5,743 nt of DNA from the NCBI GenBank assembly GCA_937958345.1, contig CALGNW010000329.1, positions 1-5,743 of the forward strand. The letters run 5' to 3'. A model generated the notes under the pieces. That model saw nothing but the letters and a program-made list of their open reading frames with translations, searched no databases and was not told where the DNA came from. Below are positions 5,663 through 5,743 of the stretch, piece by piece (the first letter of the stretch is position 1; each line of letters opens with the position of its first letter). The position numbers and the translations under genes were made by a program. Origin of the DNA: an uncultured Neomegalonema sp. (GTDB taxonomy: Bacteria > Pseudomonadota > Alphaproteobacteria > Rhodobacterales > Rhodobacteraceae).

Positions 5663-5743
5663 TGGTGCCCAGAAGAGGACTCGAACCTCCACGACCTTGC
5701 GGTCACTGCGACCTGAACGCAGCGCGTCTACCAATTCCGCCAT
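5663..5743 (-). tRNA. tRNA-Leu(CAG), 5' end cut by the window edge
   Basis: The - strand carries 81 bases of a leucine tRNA with long variable arm. The anticodon loop TTCAGGT, closed by a 5-bp CTGCG/CGCAG stem, puts anticodon CAG at 5715-5713. The variable arm has a GACC/GGTC stem, the T loop reads TTCGAGT, and the 3' acceptor strand TCTGGGC is followed by A and an encoded CCA ending at 5663. The D-arm sequence GGTAGACGC is typical of Leu. The 5' acceptor strand should read GCCCAGA; only its last A (5743) is inside, so six bases are missing at the right edge. It reads CUG codons. Its 3' end points at the accessory genes, the usual layout where elements integrate into tRNA genes. Confidence 0.95.

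Noticed and set aside
5492..5743. Open frame on the - strand beginning MAELVDALRSG
   Set aside because: It is a translation of the tRNA-Leu gene and the repeat region, not a protein gene.

Overview
The window holds the 3' part of a homoprotocatechuate (3,4-dihydroxyphenylacetate, hpa) catabolic operon on the + strand. It is followed by a lower-GC accessory stretch on the - strand that ends in a tRNA-Leu gene. High GC in the operon, the protein style and the gene order suggest an alphaproteobacterium, probably of the Rhodobacterales (roseobacter) type. This assignment is an inference from reading, not from a search.

Positions 1-4236 hold five genes in one direction, chained by overlapping stop and start codons: the end of hpaE (CHMS dehydrogenase), hpaD (type I extradiol dioxygenase), a PLP-dependent aromatic-L-amino-acid decarboxylase, a single-domain FAH-family hpaG-like gene, and hpaH (OHED hydratase). 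HpaD opens the ring of homoprotocatechuate, HpaE oxidises the semialdehyde, the HpaG-like enzyme decarboxylates and/or isomerises the tricarboxylate, and HpaH hydrates the product before aldolase cleavage (hpaI is not in the window). The decarboxylase is not a standard member of hpa operons. Its fixed place between hpaD and hpaG suggests that tyrosine, DOPA or a related amino acid is fed into the pathway through the amine. hpaH has an in-frame TGA at its 13th codon, so the pathway may be broken at that step, or the base may be a sequencing error.

Positions 4237-4301 are a short convergent gap with no convincing terminator. Positions 4302-5501 (- strand) hold a two-gene unit: a small DUF6471-like gene (5501-5289) interrupted by an in-frame TAA, and 9 bp further on a 325-residue protein with two membrane segments and no known function. 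Upstream of this unit, 5500-5565 carries four copies of a GTGGGGTATC element (two in each orientation) forming strong hairpins. Then come about 100 bp of AT-richer sequence with no gene, and a tRNA-Leu(CAG) gene (5663-5743, - strand) whose first six bases lie outside the window. The tRNA 3' end faces the accessory genes, as at integration sites of mobile elements. The first residues of the DUF6471-like frame also look like the start of a P4-type integrase. The right part is therefore best read as the worn edge of an integrated element, but no intact integrase and no second att copy is visible here.
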